Assembly (NCBI RefSeq): GCF_000717655.1 | Contig: NZ_JNZY01000043.1 | Location: 62,001 to 126,000, forward strand | Source: Streptomyces katrae | GTDB lineage: Bacteria > Actinomycetota > Actinomycetes > Streptomycetales > Streptomycetaceae | Direction: 5' to 3' | Length of the DNA stretch: 64,000 nt | Part shown: positions 1 to 9,061 of the stretch, one piece after another | Layout of the letters: every line of letters starts with the position of its first letter | Position numbering within the stretch: position 1 is the stretch's first letter | Translations under genes and position numbers: made by a program | The notes under the pieces: generated by a model | What the model was told of the DNA's origin: nothing | The model's input: the letters and a program-made list of their open reading frames with translations, nothing else | The model's database searches: none

Positions 1-399
1 GAGGGACTCCGGCGGGGCCTCGATGTGCAGGAGGCCCGAGCCGGCGGTCATCCACTGGGTGTCACCGCCGTTGATGACTCCGCCGCCGCCGTTGCTGTCC
101 TGGTGGACGAACGTTCCGTCGATCAGGTACGTGACGGTCTCGAAGCCGCGGTGGGGGTGCCACGGGGTGCCCTTGGGCTCGCCCGGCGCGTACTCCACCT
201 CGCCCATCTGGTCCATCATGATGAACGGGTCGAGGTACTGGTAGTTGATCCCGGCGAACGCGCGGCGCACCGGGAACCCCTCGCCCTCGAACCCACCGGG
301 AGCGGTCGTGACGGCCAGCACCTTGCGGGCGGCGGTCTCCGGGGCGGGCTCGGCGACGCGGGGGAGCGTCAACGGGTTCTCCACAGTCACTGCAGGCAT
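1..399 (-). CDS. Pirin family protein, N-terminal part (cut by window edge)
   Basis: The gene reads leftward off the window; only about 133 N-terminal residues are present. They contain the pirin cupin core: a GEGFPVRRAF segment, LDPFIMMDQ and the metal-binding HPHRGFE motif, followed by a GLLHIE segment that supplies the third His and the Glu ligand. Pirins are cupins with one metal ion; bacterial members act as quercetinase-like dioxygenases or redox-linked regulators, so the substrate here is unknown. The ATG at 399-397 has a strong AGGAGG ribosome site just upstream. A paralogue lies at 22249-23154, but that copy has lost the Glu ligand. A perfect inverted repeat upstream (421-439) is a likely operator. 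Confidence 0.9.
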   Translation of the reverse strand, partial: MPAVTVENPLTLPRVAEPAPETAARKVLAVTTAPGGFEGEGFPVRRAFAGINYQYLDPFIMMDQMGEVEYAPGEPKGTPWHPHRGFETVTYLIDGTFVHQDSNGGGGVINGGDTQWMTAGSGLLHIEAPPESL

Positions 400-420
400 G
401 GTCGGAACCTCCTTCTGCGT

Positions 421-439
421 CGAGTTTAGTTGAAACTCG
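421..439. promoter_or_regulatory. Palindrome upstream of the pirin gene, putative operator
   Basis: CGAGTTT and AAACTCG form a perfect 7-bp inverted repeat around AGTTG, 22 bp before the pirin start. The size and position fit a MarR- or TetR-type repressor site. No regulator gene is adjacent, so the binder is unknown. Confidence 0.45.
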
Positions 440-469
440 AACTTTCTGCCACACCCGACAGAACAGAAG

Positions 470-497
470 GGGCCCCGGGGATATTTCCCCGGGGCCC
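470..497. terminator. Strong hairpin terminator
   Basis: An 11-bp perfect GC stem (GGGCCCCGGGG with its complement) closes an ATATTT loop. It lies just past the stop of the leftward SseB-like gene and upstream of the leftward pirin gene, so it separates the two units. There is no clear U-tract, as is common in Streptomyces. Confidence 0.75.
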
Positions 498-529
498 GAA
501 GCCGTTCACCTGCACCTACGGCGCCCGGC

Positions 530-988
530 CTAGCCGTACATGCGGCGCATCGCGAAGTCGACCATCTGCTCCACGGCCTTCGCGTCGAAGACCATCCGGT
601 GGTCGCCCTCCATGTCGAGGACGAAGCCGTACCCGGTCGGCAGCAGGTCGATCACCTCGGCGCCCGTGATCACGAAGTACTTGGACTCCTTGCCGGCGTA
701 CCGGCGGAGCTCCTTGAGCGTGGTGAACATGGGGATCACCGGCTGCTGCGTGTTGTGCAGCGCCAGGAACCCCGGGGTCTCGCCGCGCGGGCAGTAGACC
801 TTCGACGTGGCGAAGATCTGCTGGAAGTCCTCGGCGGACAGCGACCCGGTCGTGAAGGCCCGCACCGCGTCGGCGAGCGACGGCGGCGAGGGCTCGGGGT
901 ACAGCGGCTGCTCGCCGTACCCGCCGGCCATCTGCTGCGGGGCGGCGTACTGCTGCCCTGCGCTCACGTTCTGGTCGTAGCCGTACAT
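530..988 (-). CDS. SseB-like (SseB N-terminal domain) protein
   Basis: A 152-residue protein starting MYGYDQNV. The first 45 residues are Gln/Gly/Tyr/Pro-rich and look disordered. The rest matches the small actinobacterial SseB N-terminal-domain family: [15 protein letters not shown], then [15 protein letters not shown] and a C-terminal part rich in aromatic and charged residues. Members are cytoplasmic and have no established role in actinomycetes. An upstream in-frame start at 1063 was rejected because it would add a low-complexity leader and overlap the promoter side of the acyl-CoA dehydrogenase gene. The gene is monocistronic and ends at the hairpin at 470-497. Confidence 0.75.
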   Translation of the reverse strand: MYGYDQNVSAGQQYAAPQQMAGGYGEQPLYPEPSPPSLADAVRAFTTGSLSAEDFQQIFATSKVYCPRGETPGFLALHNTQQPVIPMFTTLKELRRYAGKESKYFVITGAEVIDLLPTGYGFVLDMEGDHRMVFDAKAVEQMVDFAMRRMYG

Positions 989-1091
989 GGGGCGAAGCCT
1001 ACCGAGCGCCCCGCGCCCCGTGGACGCGCATTCCCGCCAGGGTTGCGGCTTGACCCTGGTCACAGTCGGCGGGTAGGGGGTTGCGCCTTAT

Positions 1092-1127
1092 TACCCGCGG
1101 GTAGCATCATGACATTACCGATCGGTA
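1092..1127. promoter_or_regulatory. Two 12-bp palindromes upstream of the acyl-CoA dehydrogenase gene
   Basis: TACCCGCGGGTA (1092-1103) and TACCGATCGGTA (1116-1127) are perfect palindromes with the same TACC/GGTA ends, 24 bp centre to centre. They lie 45-80 bp before the ATG at 1172. This is the usual layout for a TetR-type fatty-acid or acyl-CoA-responsive repressor bound as two dimers. The regulator is not in the window. Confidence 0.5.
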
Positions 1128-1171
1128 TGTACGAGGAACCTGTCTTCCCGAGCCTTAACGGAGCCGTCGCC

Positions 1172-2998
1172 ATGGGGCACTACAAGTCGAATCTCCGCGA
1201 CATCGAGTTCAACCTCTTCGAGGTGCTCGGCCGCGACAAGCTGTACGGCACCGGACCGTTCGGTGAGATGGACACCGACACCGCCAAGAGCGTCCTGTCC
1301 GAGATCGCCCGCCTCGCCGAGAACGAGCTGGCCGAATCCTTCGCGGACGCCGACCGCAACCCGCCGGTCTTCGACCCGGCCACCAACACCGCGCCCGTCC
1401 CGGCTTCCTTCAAGAAGAGCTACGAAGCCTTCATGGACTCCGAGTACTGGCGTCTGGGCCTGCCCGAGGAGATCGGCGGCACCACCTCGCCCCGCTCCCT
1501 GATCTGGGCCTACGCGGAGCTGCTGCTCGGCTCGAACCCGGCCATCTGGATGTACTCCTCCGGCCCGGCGTTCGCCGGCATCCTCTTCGAAGAGGGCAAC
1601 GAGGCGCAGAAGAAGGTCGCGCAGATAGCGGTCGAGAAGCGCTGGGGCTCCACCATGGTCCTCACCGAGCCGGACGCCGGTTCGGACGTCGGCGCCGGCC
1701 GCACCAAGGCCATCCAGCAGGAGGACGGCTCCTGGCACATCGAGGGCGTCAAGCGCTTCATCACGTCCGGTGAGCACGACATGGAGGAGAACATCCTCCA
1801 CTACGTCCTCGCCCGCCCCGAGGGCCACGGCCCGGGCACCAAGGGCCTGTCCCTCTTCCTCGTCCCGAAGTTCCACTTCGACTGGGAGACCGGCGAGCTG
1901 GGCGAGCGCAACGGCGTGTACGCGACGAACGTCGAGCACAAGATGGGCCTCAAGGCCTCCAACACGTGCGAGATGACCTTCGGCGACCAGCACCCCGCCA
2001 AGGGCTGGCTGATCGGCGACAAGCACGACGGCATCCGCCAGATGTTCATGATCATCGAGTTCGCCCGCATGATGGTCGGCACGAAGGCCATCGCGACGCT
2101 CTCCACCGGCTACCTGAACGCCCTGGAGTACGCCAAGGAGCGCGTGCAGGGTCCGGACCTGGCCAACTTCATGGACAAGACCGCGCCCAAGGTCACCATC
2201 ACGCACCACCCCGACGTGCGCCGCTCGCTCATGACGCAGAAGGCGTACGCCGAGGGCATGCGCGCCCTGGTCCTGTACACCGCCTCCGTCCAGGACGCGA
2301 TCCAGGTCAAGCAGGCCGCGGGCGAGGACGCCTCCGCCGAGATCGGCCTGAACGACCTGCTCCTGCCGATCGTGAAGGGCTACGGCTCGGAGCGCTCGTA
2401 CGAGCAGCTCGCACAGTCCCTGCAGACCTTCGGCGGTTCCGGTTACCTCCAGGAATACCCGATCGAGCAGTACATCCGGGACGCCAAGATCGACACCCTC
2501 TACGAGGGCACCACGGCGATCCAGGGCCAGGACTTCTTCTTCCGGAAGATCGTCCGCGACCAGGGTGCCTCGCTGAACGTCCTCTCCGAGACGATCAAGA
2601 AGTTCCTGGCCGAGGCCGCCGGCGGCGAGGAGCTGGCCGGCGCCCGCGACGCGCTCGCGAAGGCCGCGGTCGACCTGGAGGCCATCGTCGGCCAGATGAT
2701 CGTCGACCTCACCGCCACCGGCGAGGACGTCAAGAACATCTACAAGGTCGGCCAGAACACCACCCGCCTGCTGATGGCGTCCGGTGACGTGGTCGTCGGA
2801 TACCTGCTGCTCAAGGGCGCGGCCGTGGCCGCCGAGAAGCTGGCAGGCGCCTCCGCGAAGGACGTCCCGTTCTACACCGGCAAGATCGCGGCCGCGAAGT
2901 TCTTCGCCTCGCAGGTCCTGCCGAACGTCTCGGTCGCCCGCGCGCTGGCCGAGGGCGTCGACAACTCCCTGATGGAGCTCGACGAGGCCGCGTTCTAG
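1172..2998 (+). CDS. Acyl-CoA dehydrogenase (FadE type, long form)
   Basis: A 608-residue cytoplasmic flavoenzyme that would oxidise acyl-CoA to trans-2-enoyl-CoA in beta-oxidation. The long form has the N-terminal helical domain, the middle beta domain ([15 protein letters not shown], the acyl-CoA/FAD contact), the C-terminal helical domain with [13 protein letters not shown] and the [11 protein letters not shown] segment, and an extra C-terminal helical domain (about 480-608) seen in AidB/FadE5-like members. The start at [15 protein letters not shown] is chosen because conservation begins there; longer in-frame extensions run through the promoter. It is followed by a strong terminator and stands alone. 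Two palindromes upstream suggest repression by a lipid-responsive regulator. Confidence 0.93.
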   Translation: MGHYKSNLRDIEFNLFEVLGRDKLYGTGPFGEMDTDTAKSVLSEIARLAENELAESFADADRNPPVFDPATNTAPVPASFKKSYEAFMDSEYWRLGLPEEIGGTTSPRSLIWAYAELLLGSNPAIWMYSSGPAFAGILFEEGNEAQKKVAQIAVEKRWGSTMVLTEPDAGSDVGAGRTKAIQQEDGSWHIEGVKRFITSGEHDMEENILHYVLARPEGHGPGTKGLSLFLVPKFHFDWETGELGERNGVYATNVEHKMGLKASNTCEMTFGDQHPAKGWLIGDKHDGIRQMFMIIEFARMMVGTKAIATLSTGYLNALEYAKERVQGPDLANFMDKTAPKVTITHHPDVRRSLMTQKAYAEGMRALVLYTASVQDAIQVKQAAGEDASAEIGLNDLLLPIVKGYGSERSYEQLAQSLQTFGGSGYLQEYPIEQYIRDAKIDTLYEGTTAIQGQDFFFRKIVRDQGASLNVLSETIKKFLAEAAGGEELAGARDALAKAAVDLEAIVGQMIVDLTATGEDVKNIYKVGQNTTRLLMASGDVVVGYLLLKGAAVAAEKLAGASAKDVPFYTGKIAAAKFFASQVLPNVSVARALAEGVDNSLMELDEAAF

Positions 2999-3030
2999 TC
3001 ACCCGGCTGCGCCGCCGCACCGGCACGCGC

Positions 3031-3074
3031 ACGCCGACGGCCGGACCCTCTGCAGGGGGTCCGGCCGTCGGCGT
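3031..3074 (+). terminator. Terminator after the acyl-CoA dehydrogenase gene
   Basis: A perfect 18-bp inverted repeat (3031-3048 with 3057-3074) and an 8-nt loop start 32 bp after the stop codon. It is one of the most stable hairpins in the window. Confidence 0.85.
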
Positions 3075-3179
3075 ACCGGCCGGGCACGGGCCCGCGCGCG
3101 GGGCACGTACGGGCCCGCGTACCGGCGGCCCACCGGCGGCATTCACAGGTTGTCGGTGGTTCGTGGGACGCTCGTAGGC

Positions 3180-3929
3180 ATGAGCCCAGCAGAGCAGCAC
3201 GGCAACAGCAGGGGGTACTCCGTCCCGACCGGGCGGCCGTACGCCCTCAAGGAGCTGCAGGCCGCCCTGGGCAGCCTCGGCGACCATCTGCGGGAGCTGT
3301 ACGACGGCGCCCACCCCGCCGAGTACGAGGCCGTCGCCGATGCCCTCTACACCGCGTTCCAGACCGCCGCCGGGCTCGCCCCCGCCAAGAGCTACACCGG
3401 CTGCTCCGAGCACCCCAACGGGGCCCTCGACCCCGAGGCACCCGACGGCTGGGGCCGCTGCCTGATCTGCAACGACCGGCGCCGCCTCGGGCTGCGCTCC
3501 CAGGGCGGCCGCGGCGCCCGCGCGGCCGCCGCCGCCCCGCCCGCCGGGGAACAGCGCCGGCTGGGCTATCCCGTGCCCGACCCCCCGTACACCCTGCAGG
3601 CCCTGCGCGACCACCTCCGCACCGTCGAGGACCGCCGCTTCCACCTGGGCTTCTCCTCCCCCGCCGAGGAGTTCGTACGGATCGCCGACGATCTCCACCG
3701 GGCGTTCATCGTGGCCCGCGAACTGTCCCGCCCCCGCAACGCCTCCGGCTGCTCCGAACACCCCGGCGCACCCATCGATCCGGACGCGCCGCCCGGTGAG
3801 GCCTGTATCTTCTGCGCCGGACGCAAGAGACGCGCGCAGCGCTCCGCGACGACCCCGGAGATGCTCCCGCGCATCCGCCGGGGCGAGCGCCGGCAGCTGC
3901 AGCGCCGATTCGAGCGCCCGCCGGGCTGA
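3180..3929 (+). CDS. Uncharacterised protein with two tandem Cys/His modules
   Basis: A 249-residue protein of unknown function. Two copies of an approximately 85-residue unit are visible, at about 20-105 and 135-220. Each begins with a helical ALKELQ/TLQALR segment and a [A/R]DxLxxAF helix. Each ends with GCSEHP, a DPxAPxG turn, CxxC and an Arg-rich patch. The conserved Cys, His and two Cys residues in each copy could bind one zinc ion per module, and the Arg/Lys tail suggests contact with nucleic acid. The ATG at 3180 is preferred over the in-frame 3150 because conservation begins closer to it. No signal peptide or membrane segment is visible. Confidence 0.7.
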   Translation: MSPAEQHGNSRGYSVPTGRPYALKELQAALGSLGDHLRELYDGAHPAEYEAVADALYTAFQTAAGLAPAKSYTGCSEHPNGALDPEAPDGWGRCLICNDRRRLGLRSQGGRGARAAAAAPPAGEQRRLGYPVPDPPYTLQALRDHLRTVEDRRFHLGFSSPAEEFVRIADDLHRAFIVARELSRPRNASGCSEHPGAPIDPDAPPGEACIFCAGRKRRAQRSATTPEMLPRIRRGERRQLQRRFERPPG

Positions 3930-4030
3930 AAAGCCGCCGGGAAGTGGACCACACAGCCCGCGGCCCCGGCGATCCGGCTATCCGCCGCAGTCCGACCATG
4001 GCGCACACGACCGTCGTTAAGGTGAACCAC

Positions 4031-5323
4031 ATGAGCTCTCCCGCCCGCTTCGACCGCGGACACACCGACGATCTGATGACCTTCCTGACGGCCAGCCCGT
4101 CGCCGTACCACGCCGTGGCCAACGCGGCCGAGCGGCTGGAAAAGGCAGGCTTCAGGCAGTTGTCGGAAACGGACGCCTGGGACTCGGGCAGCGGGGGCCG
4201 GTTCGTCCTCCGCGGCGGAGCACTCATCGCCTGGTTCGTCCCGGAGGGCGCGGCCGCGCACACCCCGTTCCGGATCATCGGCGCGCACACCGACTCCCCC
4301 AACCTCCGCGTCAAGCCGCTGCCTGACACGGGATCACAGGGCTGGCGGCAGATCGCCGTCGAGATCTACGGCGGCCCCCTGCTCAACACCTGGCTGGACC
4401 GGGACCTGGGCCTGGCGGGCCGGCTGAGCCTGCGCGACGGCAGCGAGCGGCTGGTGAACGTGGACCGCGCACTGCTGCGCGTCCCGCAACTGGCCGTCCA
4501 CCTGGACCGGTCGGTCAACAGCGACGGCCTCAAGCTCGACAAGCAGCGCCACATGCAGCCGATCTGGGGCCTGGGCGAGGTCCAGGAGGGCGACCTCATC
4601 GCCTTCCTGGAGGAGGAAGAGGGCCTGCCGCAGGGCTCGGTGGCCGGCTGGGACCTGATGGTCCACTCGGTCGAGCCGCCGTCGTACCTGGGGCGCGACC
4701 GGGAGCTCGTCGCCGGCCCGCGGATGGACAACCTGCTCTCGGTGCACGCCGGCGTCGCGGCGCTGGCCGCCGCCGCGGCCTCCGACAAGCTGGAACACAT
4801 CCCGGTGCTGGCCGCGTTCGACCACGAGGAAACCGGCTCGCAGTCGGACACGGGCGCGGACGGCCCGCTGCTGGGGAACGTGCTGGAACGTTCCGTCTTC
4901 TCGCGCGGGGGCACGTACGAGGACCGCGCGCGAGCCTTCGCGAGCACCGTCTGCCTGTCCGCGGACACCGGCCACGCCGTGCACCCCAATTACGCGGAGC
5001 GGCACGACCCCTCGCACCACCCGCGCGCCAACGGCGGCCCGATCCTGAAGGTCAACGTCAACCAGCGGTACGCGACGGACGGCAGCGGGCGCGCGGTGTT
5101 CGCGGCGGCGTGCGAGCGGGCCGGCGTGCCGTGGCAGACCTTCGTCTCGAACAACTCGATGCCCTGCGGCACGACGATCGGCCCGATCACGGCCGCCCGC
5201 CACGGGATCCAGACGGTGGACATCGGCGTCGCGATCCTCTCGATGCACAGCGCCCGCGAACTGTGCGGTGCGGACGACCCGCACCTGCTGGCGAACGCGC
5301 TGGTGGCCTTCCTGGAGGGCTGA
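4031..5323 (+). CDS. M18 family aminopeptidase
   Basis: A 430-residue protein, the normal size for bacterial M18 (aspartyl aminopeptidase family, ApeB-like). These cytosolic di-zinc exopeptidases form large oligomers and remove N-terminal, often acidic, residues. Visible features are GAHTDSPNLRVKP with the first zinc His at about residue 86, FDHEETGSQS with catalytic/zinc Glu residues, SADTGHAVHPNY, and the C-terminal SMHSARE with the last zinc His. The start MSSPARF fits the family N terminus, and further ATGs upstream would only add 11-29 residues. The gene is alone, between the tandem Cys/His protein and a convergent thioredoxin/NHL gene. Confidence 0.93.
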   Translation: MSSPARFDRGHTDDLMTFLTASPSPYHAVANAAERLEKAGFRQLSETDAWDSGSGGRFVLRGGALIAWFVPEGAAAHTPFRIIGAHTDSPNLRVKPLPDTGSQGWRQIAVEIYGGPLLNTWLDRDLGLAGRLSLRDGSERLVNVDRALLRVPQLAVHLDRSVNSDGLKLDKQRHMQPIWGLGEVQEGDLIAFLEEEEGLPQGSVAGWDLMVHSVEPPSYLGRDRELVAGPRMDNLLSVHAGVAALAAAAASDKLEHIPVLAAFDHEETGSQSDTGADGPLLGNVLERSVFSRGGTYEDRARAFASTVCLSADTGHAVHPNYAERHDPSHHPRANGGPILKVNVNQRYATDGSGRAVFAAACERAGVPWQTFVSNNSMPCGTTIGPITAARHGIQTVDIGVAILSMHSARELCGADDPHLLANALVAFLEG

Positions 5324-5667
5324 CGCCACCGCGCCGCCGTACGGGGCGCGGGCTCGGGCGGGGCTCGGGCGGTGGGCCCGGACCCGGGCTTCGGGCGGTG
5401 GAACGGCGCGGCGAAAGACGGCTCCTCGTGACCCTGCCCGCCGTCGCGGACCCGAGGACGGGGCTGTCCGGCCCCGCCTCGGTGGCGGTCCTCCACCTCA
5501 CGGTCTACGTCCCCAGCGCCGCCTTCCTCACGGGCACCGACCCGAACCTGCCGGCCGCCGGCGTCGAGAAGAGCGAGAAGGCGCAGCACCGGAAGCGCGG
5601 AGGCCGAGCCCGTCCGGCTCGGGCCCCGCTGCGGGGCCCGAGCCGGACACCACCCAACAAAGCACTC
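5324..5667. other. Gene-free interval between convergent genes
   Basis: About 340 bp between the M18 stop and the thioredoxin/NHL stop. It has no open frame with recognisable homology or a convincing ribosome site. Its only clear structure is the hairpin at 5614-5646. Confidence 0.6.
5614..5646 (-). terminator. Terminator of the thioredoxin/NHL gene
   Basis: A perfect 16-bp inverted repeat (5614-5629 with 5631-5646) around a single T, 22 bp beyond the leftward stop codon. Confidence 0.8.
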
Positions 5668-7497
5668 CTAGGAGTCCATGCCGGCCAGCACGAGCGGGAG
5701 GCGGCTCGTACCCTCCGCCGTGACGGTCACCGGTACGCCCCAGTCCTGCTGGTGCACGTGGCAGGCCGGGTACTCGTTCGCCGGGTCGTCGTCGCACGAC
5801 GCCGCCATGGCGGAGACGTGCAGGACGCCCTCGGTGACGTCCGGGTTCAGGGCCAGCTCCCGGAACAGGTCCGTCCCGGCCCCTTCGCCCGCCACCAGGA
5901 GCTCCGGCGGGGTCGAGGAGACCAGCAGCCGGGTCGACGGCCCGTAGCGGGTGTCGAGCTTCTGCCCGGTCGGCGCCTGGAACACCACGTCGAGCCGGAG
6001 CGTGCCCGGGGCGACCTCGGTGGCGGCCCGCTGCGTGCGGTGCGCGACGGCGTCGACGCGTACGGCCTCCTCCGGCAGCCGCAGCCGGGTCAGCCGGTGC
6101 CGGGCCGACTCGACGACCACGATGTCCTCGCCGACCAGCACGGCGTCGCTGGGCTCCCGCAGGTCGGTGGCCAGCGTGGAGACCTGGCCGGTCGCCGGGT
6201 CGAAGCGGCGCAGCGCGTGGTTGTACGTGTCGCACACCGCGACCGAGCCGTCGGGCAGCGGGGTCACCCCGAGGGGGTGCTGGAGCAGGGCCTGGCCGGC
6301 GTCACCGTCGCGGTGCCCGAAGTCGAACAGGCCGGTCCCGACGGCGGTCCGTACGGCGTACCCGTCGCCGTCGGGCTCCACGTACCGCAGGGCGCTGTTC
6401 TCGGAGTCGGCGATCCACAGCCGGTCCCCGGCGGCCGCGAGCCCGGACGGCTGCGCGAGCCAGGCCTCGAGGGCGGGCCCGTCGTGCAGGCCCTCGCTGG
6501 TCGTGCCCGCGGCGACGGCCACGGTCCCCGCCTCGGGGTCCCAGGTCCACAGCTGGTGCACGCCCGCCATGGCGATCCACACCTTGCCCTGCCACCAGGC
6601 CACGTCCCACGGGGACGACAGGTCCACCTCCAGGGCCGGCCCGGAGGTCGGGGACCCCTGCCACCACTGCCGCCCGGTGCCGGCGACGGTCTCGACGGCG
6701 CCGGTCGCGGGGTCGAAGCGGCGCAGCGCGTGGTTGACCGTGTCGGCGACGACGACGGAACCTTCGGGCAGCAGGGCCAGGCCCTGGGGCTCACTGAAGG
6801 CGCCCGGTCCGAAGCCGCGCTCGCCGCTGCCGATGCGCCGTACGACGCTCTCGCCGTCGGCGCCGAGCTCCACGAGCTGGTGCCGCGTCGAGTCCGACAC
6901 GAGCAGGTTCCCGGACGGCAGCACGAGCGCCTTCCCGGGGAACCGCAGGTCGGTCGCCACCGGCTCGGGCGCCACGTACGGGCCGTCGCCGCGCCGCAGC
7001 GTCCCCTTGGCCTCGTGCTCGGCCTCGAGCTCCTCAACGAGCCGCGCAATGGCATGCGCATGCCCTTCACCGGCGTGCTGCGCGACGATGTACCCCTCGG
7101 GGTCGATCACGACGAGCGTCGGCCAGGCCCGTACGGCGTACTGCTTCCAGGTCGCCAGCTCGGGATCGTCCAGCACGGGGTGGTGCACCTCGTACCGCTC
7201 GACGGCATCGACGACGGCCGCGTGCTCGGCCTCGTGCACGAACTTCGGCGAGTGGACCCCGATGATCACGACGGTGTCCCGGTGCTTCTCCTCAAGCTCC
7301 CGCAGCTCGTCCAGGACGTGCAGGCAGTTGATGCAGCAAAAGGTCCAAAAATCGAGAATGGTGATCCGTCCCCGCAGGTCGGCGAGGGTCAGATCCTTCC
7401 CCCCTGTATTCAGCCAGCCACCCTTGCCGATCAGCTCGGGGGCACGGAGACGGGCACGGCGGGGCGCGGGGGTGGGCGCCGGGGCGGCATCGTTCAT
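5668..7497 (-). CDS. Thioredoxin-like/NHL-repeat protein
   Basis: A 609-residue protein with an N-terminal TlpA-like thioredoxin domain (about 20-175) and a C-terminal beta-propeller of NHL repeats (about 190-530). The redox site appears as FWTFCCINCLHVLDEL, a CxxC within a CCxxC run. The cis-Pro loop (AWPTLVVIDPEG) is present. Repeated FPGKALVLPSGNLLVSDS, EPQGLALLPEGSVVVADT and HPLGVTPLPDGSVAVCDT segments mark propeller blades. No signal peptide is obvious, so it is probably cytoplasmic. Its partners are unknown, and it stands alone between a terminator and a Uma2 relic. Confidence 0.9.
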   Translation of the reverse strand: MNDAAPAPTPAPRRARLRAPELIGKGGWLNTGGKDLTLADLRGRITILDFWTFCCINCLHVLDELRELEEKHRDTVVIIGVHSPKFVHEAEHAAVVDAVERYEVHHPVLDDPELATWKQYAVRAWPTLVVIDPEGYIVAQHAGEGHAHAIARLVEELEAEHEAKGTLRRGDGPYVAPEPVATDLRFPGKALVLPSGNLLVSDSTRHQLVELGADGESVVRRIGSGERGFGPGAFSEPQGLALLPEGSVVVADTVNHALRRFDPATGAVETVAGTGRQWWQGSPTSGPALEVDLSSPWDVAWWQGKVWIAMAGVHQLWTWDPEAGTVAVAAGTTSEGLHDGPALEAWLAQPSGLAAAGDRLWIADSENSALRYVEPDGDGYAVRTAVGTGLFDFGHRDGDAGQALLQHPLGVTPLPDGSVAVCDTYNHALRRFDPATGQVSTLATDLREPSDAVLVGEDIVVVESARHRLTRLRLPEEAVRVDAVAHRTQRAATEVAPGTLRLDVVFQAPTGQKLDTRYGPSTRLLVSSTPPELLVAGEGAGTDLFRELALNPDVTEGVLHVSAMAASCDDDPANEYPACHVHQQDWGVPVTVTAEGTSRLPLVLAGMDS

Positions 7498-7545
7498 GTT
7501 TCAAGCTTGCCATCCCGCCGTCCCGGCCCGGCGGCCCACCCGCGG

Positions 7546-7674
7546 CTCGACAAGACCGTCACCGTGTTCTCCGGGCCGGCGCGGTTCGGGTACAGCGGGG
7601 TCGACGGGCCGCATCCGTTCGGCGAGACCGTCCGGCTGCCGGAGCCGTTCGGAATCAATCTCGACACCGGCGGC
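7546..7674 (+). pseudogene. Relic of a Uma2 family endonuclease gene (C-terminal end only)
   Basis: One frame reads LDKTVTVFSGP, then a Tyr-containing stretch and ETVRLPEPFGINLDTGG. This is the typical C terminus of Uma2 (DUF820) proteins, which end in a KLRLPEPFGFELDT-like strand and which Streptomyces carries in many copies. No start, N terminus or PD-(D/E)xK core lies upstream; that space is taken by the start of the divergent thioredoxin/NHL gene. It is best read as the tail of a decayed gene, and its last codons abut the stop of the next leftward gene. Confidence 0.5.
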
Positions 7675-7675
7675 T

Positions 7676-8197
7676 CTAGTCGAAGAGGGCGCTCAGGCGG
7701 GGGAGGCGGGTGGAGGTTTCCGCCGTGTCGTCGAAGTCGAAGTCCCAAGCCGGGTCCAGCGGCGGGTAGCTGATCGTGAAGGAGTCCGACGGGAGTTCGC
7801 GGCCCGTGGCCGATTCGTACGCCGTCCAGGCGATCGAGAGGGCCTCCTCGTCCCACAGCTCCAGGCCTTCCGCCGCCGCCTCGCGCACCGCGGGGTGGTC
7901 CGCCAGGGAGTCGGGGTCGGCCAGGGCGCGGGCGAAGGCCTCCTCGCCCTGGGTCAGGAGCCAGCCGCGGAAGTAGTCGAAGCCGTCGTCCGAGCAGCCG
8001 CCGTTGATCACGTAGGCCGCGGCCCAGAGCGGGCTGCGGTACGACTCCGCCAGCAGGTCCCACAGGACCTGCTGGGCGGCGGCTATCTCGGCCTCGGGGC
8101 AGCGCGCCAGCAACTCCGCGGTGCGCGACGCCACCTGGTCCGGTCCGGCCTCGGACCGGGCCGTGTCGATCAGCTTCCAGAACGTCTGCTTGTCCAT
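7676..8197 (-). CDS. DUF4240 domain protein
   Basis: A 173-residue cytoplasmic protein starting MDKQTFWKLIDTAR, the diagnostic DUF4240 opening. Further family marks are a WDLLAESYRSPLWAAAYVINGG stretch (quoted in part) and DDGFDYFRGWLLTQGE. The family is common in actinomycetes, often near WGR or toxin-immunity loci, but has no assigned activity. It is the second gene of a leftward pair with the ATP-grasp gene upstream (28-bp gap), suggesting co-transcription. Confidence 0.85.
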   Translation of the reverse strand: MDKQTFWKLIDTARSEAGPDQVASRTAELLARCPEAEIAAAQQVLWDLLAESYRSPLWAAAYVINGGCSDDGFDYFRGWLLTQGEEAFARALADPDSLADHPAVREAAAEGLELWDEEALSIAWTAYESATGRELPSDSFTISYPPLDPAWDFDFDDTAETSTRLPRLSALFD

Positions 8198-8225
8198 GGG
8201 GGAAGCGTGGCATCTGCCTCTGACA

Positions 8226-9029
8226 TCAGACGGTGACGAAGGAGTGAAGGGATTCTGTGAGAGCGGTGACGAAGGCCTCCCGCACCGCCGGGGACACGAG
8301 GTCCAGGGAGAGGTACGGGTTCAGGTCCTCGAGCTCGACCAGGAGCAGCTCGCCCGAGGGTGCGCGGCAGGCGTCCACCCGCTGGATGCCGTGCGAGAGG
8401 GTGTTCCACTCGATGAAGCTGCGGGCGAAGTCGAGGTCCGCCGGCGTGGCCTCGTACGGCTTCAGCTCCCAGCGGCGGGCCGGGTCCGGGGCGTGGAGGG
8501 CGTACTGGAAGGCGTGGTCGACGAAGTAGAAGGAGACCTCGTACGCGAAGTCGATGCGCGGCTGGATGAGGTTCTCGCCCGCCGGGCCGGCCGGGTGGGG
8601 GGTGAAGGTCAGGCCTATGGAGTCGGCGCCCTGCTTGGGCTTCACCGCGTACGAGGGTGACGCGGGGAGCAGCGCGAGGTCCGCGGGGTCGTCGATCGTG
8701 GGGATCACCGGGTACCCGGCGGCCGTCAGGTCGAGGAGGTACTGCTTGCCGGCCATGTCGCCGCGGCCGGTGAGCGGGTTGTAGACGCGGGTGCCGGCGG
8801 CGAGGGCGGCGGCGCGGAAGGAGTCGTACGCCTCCTGGTAGTGCAGGACGGGACCGCTGTTGCGGACGATCACCGCGTCGAAGCCGGCCATCATGCCCGC
8901 CGCGTCCAGCGGATGGCACAGGGCCAGCGGGAAGTGCTCGCGCAGGCGGGAGGTGAGGAGGATGTCCTCGTCGCAGTACCGGCGGCCGCGTGCCGGATAC
9001 GCCAGGTCGGTCACATAGAGCAGAGGCAT
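8226..9029 (-). CDS. ATP-grasp-like protein
   Basis: A 267-residue protein starting MPLLYVTDLAYPARGRRY. The pattern fits small ATP-grasp enzymes related to glutathione synthetase/RimK. It has an N-terminal alpha/beta part (DAVIVRNSGPV), a central K-containing strand (YAVKPKQGADSIGL, lysine for ATP), and a C-terminal ELEDLNPYLSLD with the acidic and Asn residues that hold Mg-ATP. The substrate is unknown; such enzymes ligate an amine or thiol to a carboxylate. It lies just upstream of the DUF4240 gene and is divergent from the truncated LURP-one gene. Confidence 0.75.
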   Translation of the reverse strand: MPLLYVTDLAYPARGRRYCDEDILLTSRLREHFPLALCHPLDAAGMMAGFDAVIVRNSGPVLHYQEAYDSFRAAALAAGTRVYNPLTGRGDMAGKQYLLDLTAAGYPVIPTIDDPADLALLPASPSYAVKPKQGADSIGLTFTPHPAGPAGENLIQPRIDFAYEVSFYFVDHAFQYALHAPDPARRWELKPYEATPADLDFARSFIEWNTLSHGIQRVDACRAPSGELLLVELEDLNPYLSLDLVSPAVREAFVTALTESLHSFVTV

Positions 9030-9061
9030 GGCCGCAACCTATCGCGGGCAGCGATGCGGGC

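Noticed and set aside
599..1171. Long N-terminal extension of the acyl-CoA dehydrogenase frame
   Set aside because: It runs antisense through the SseB-like gene and the palindromic promoter and has no family similarity; conservation starts at 1172.
5110..7773. Very long forward frame opposite the thioredoxin/NHL gene
   Set aside because: It is a high-GC shadow with Arg/Gly/Pro-rich content; the leftward frame has clear domains. Only its last part (7546-7674) resembles a real family, as a relic.
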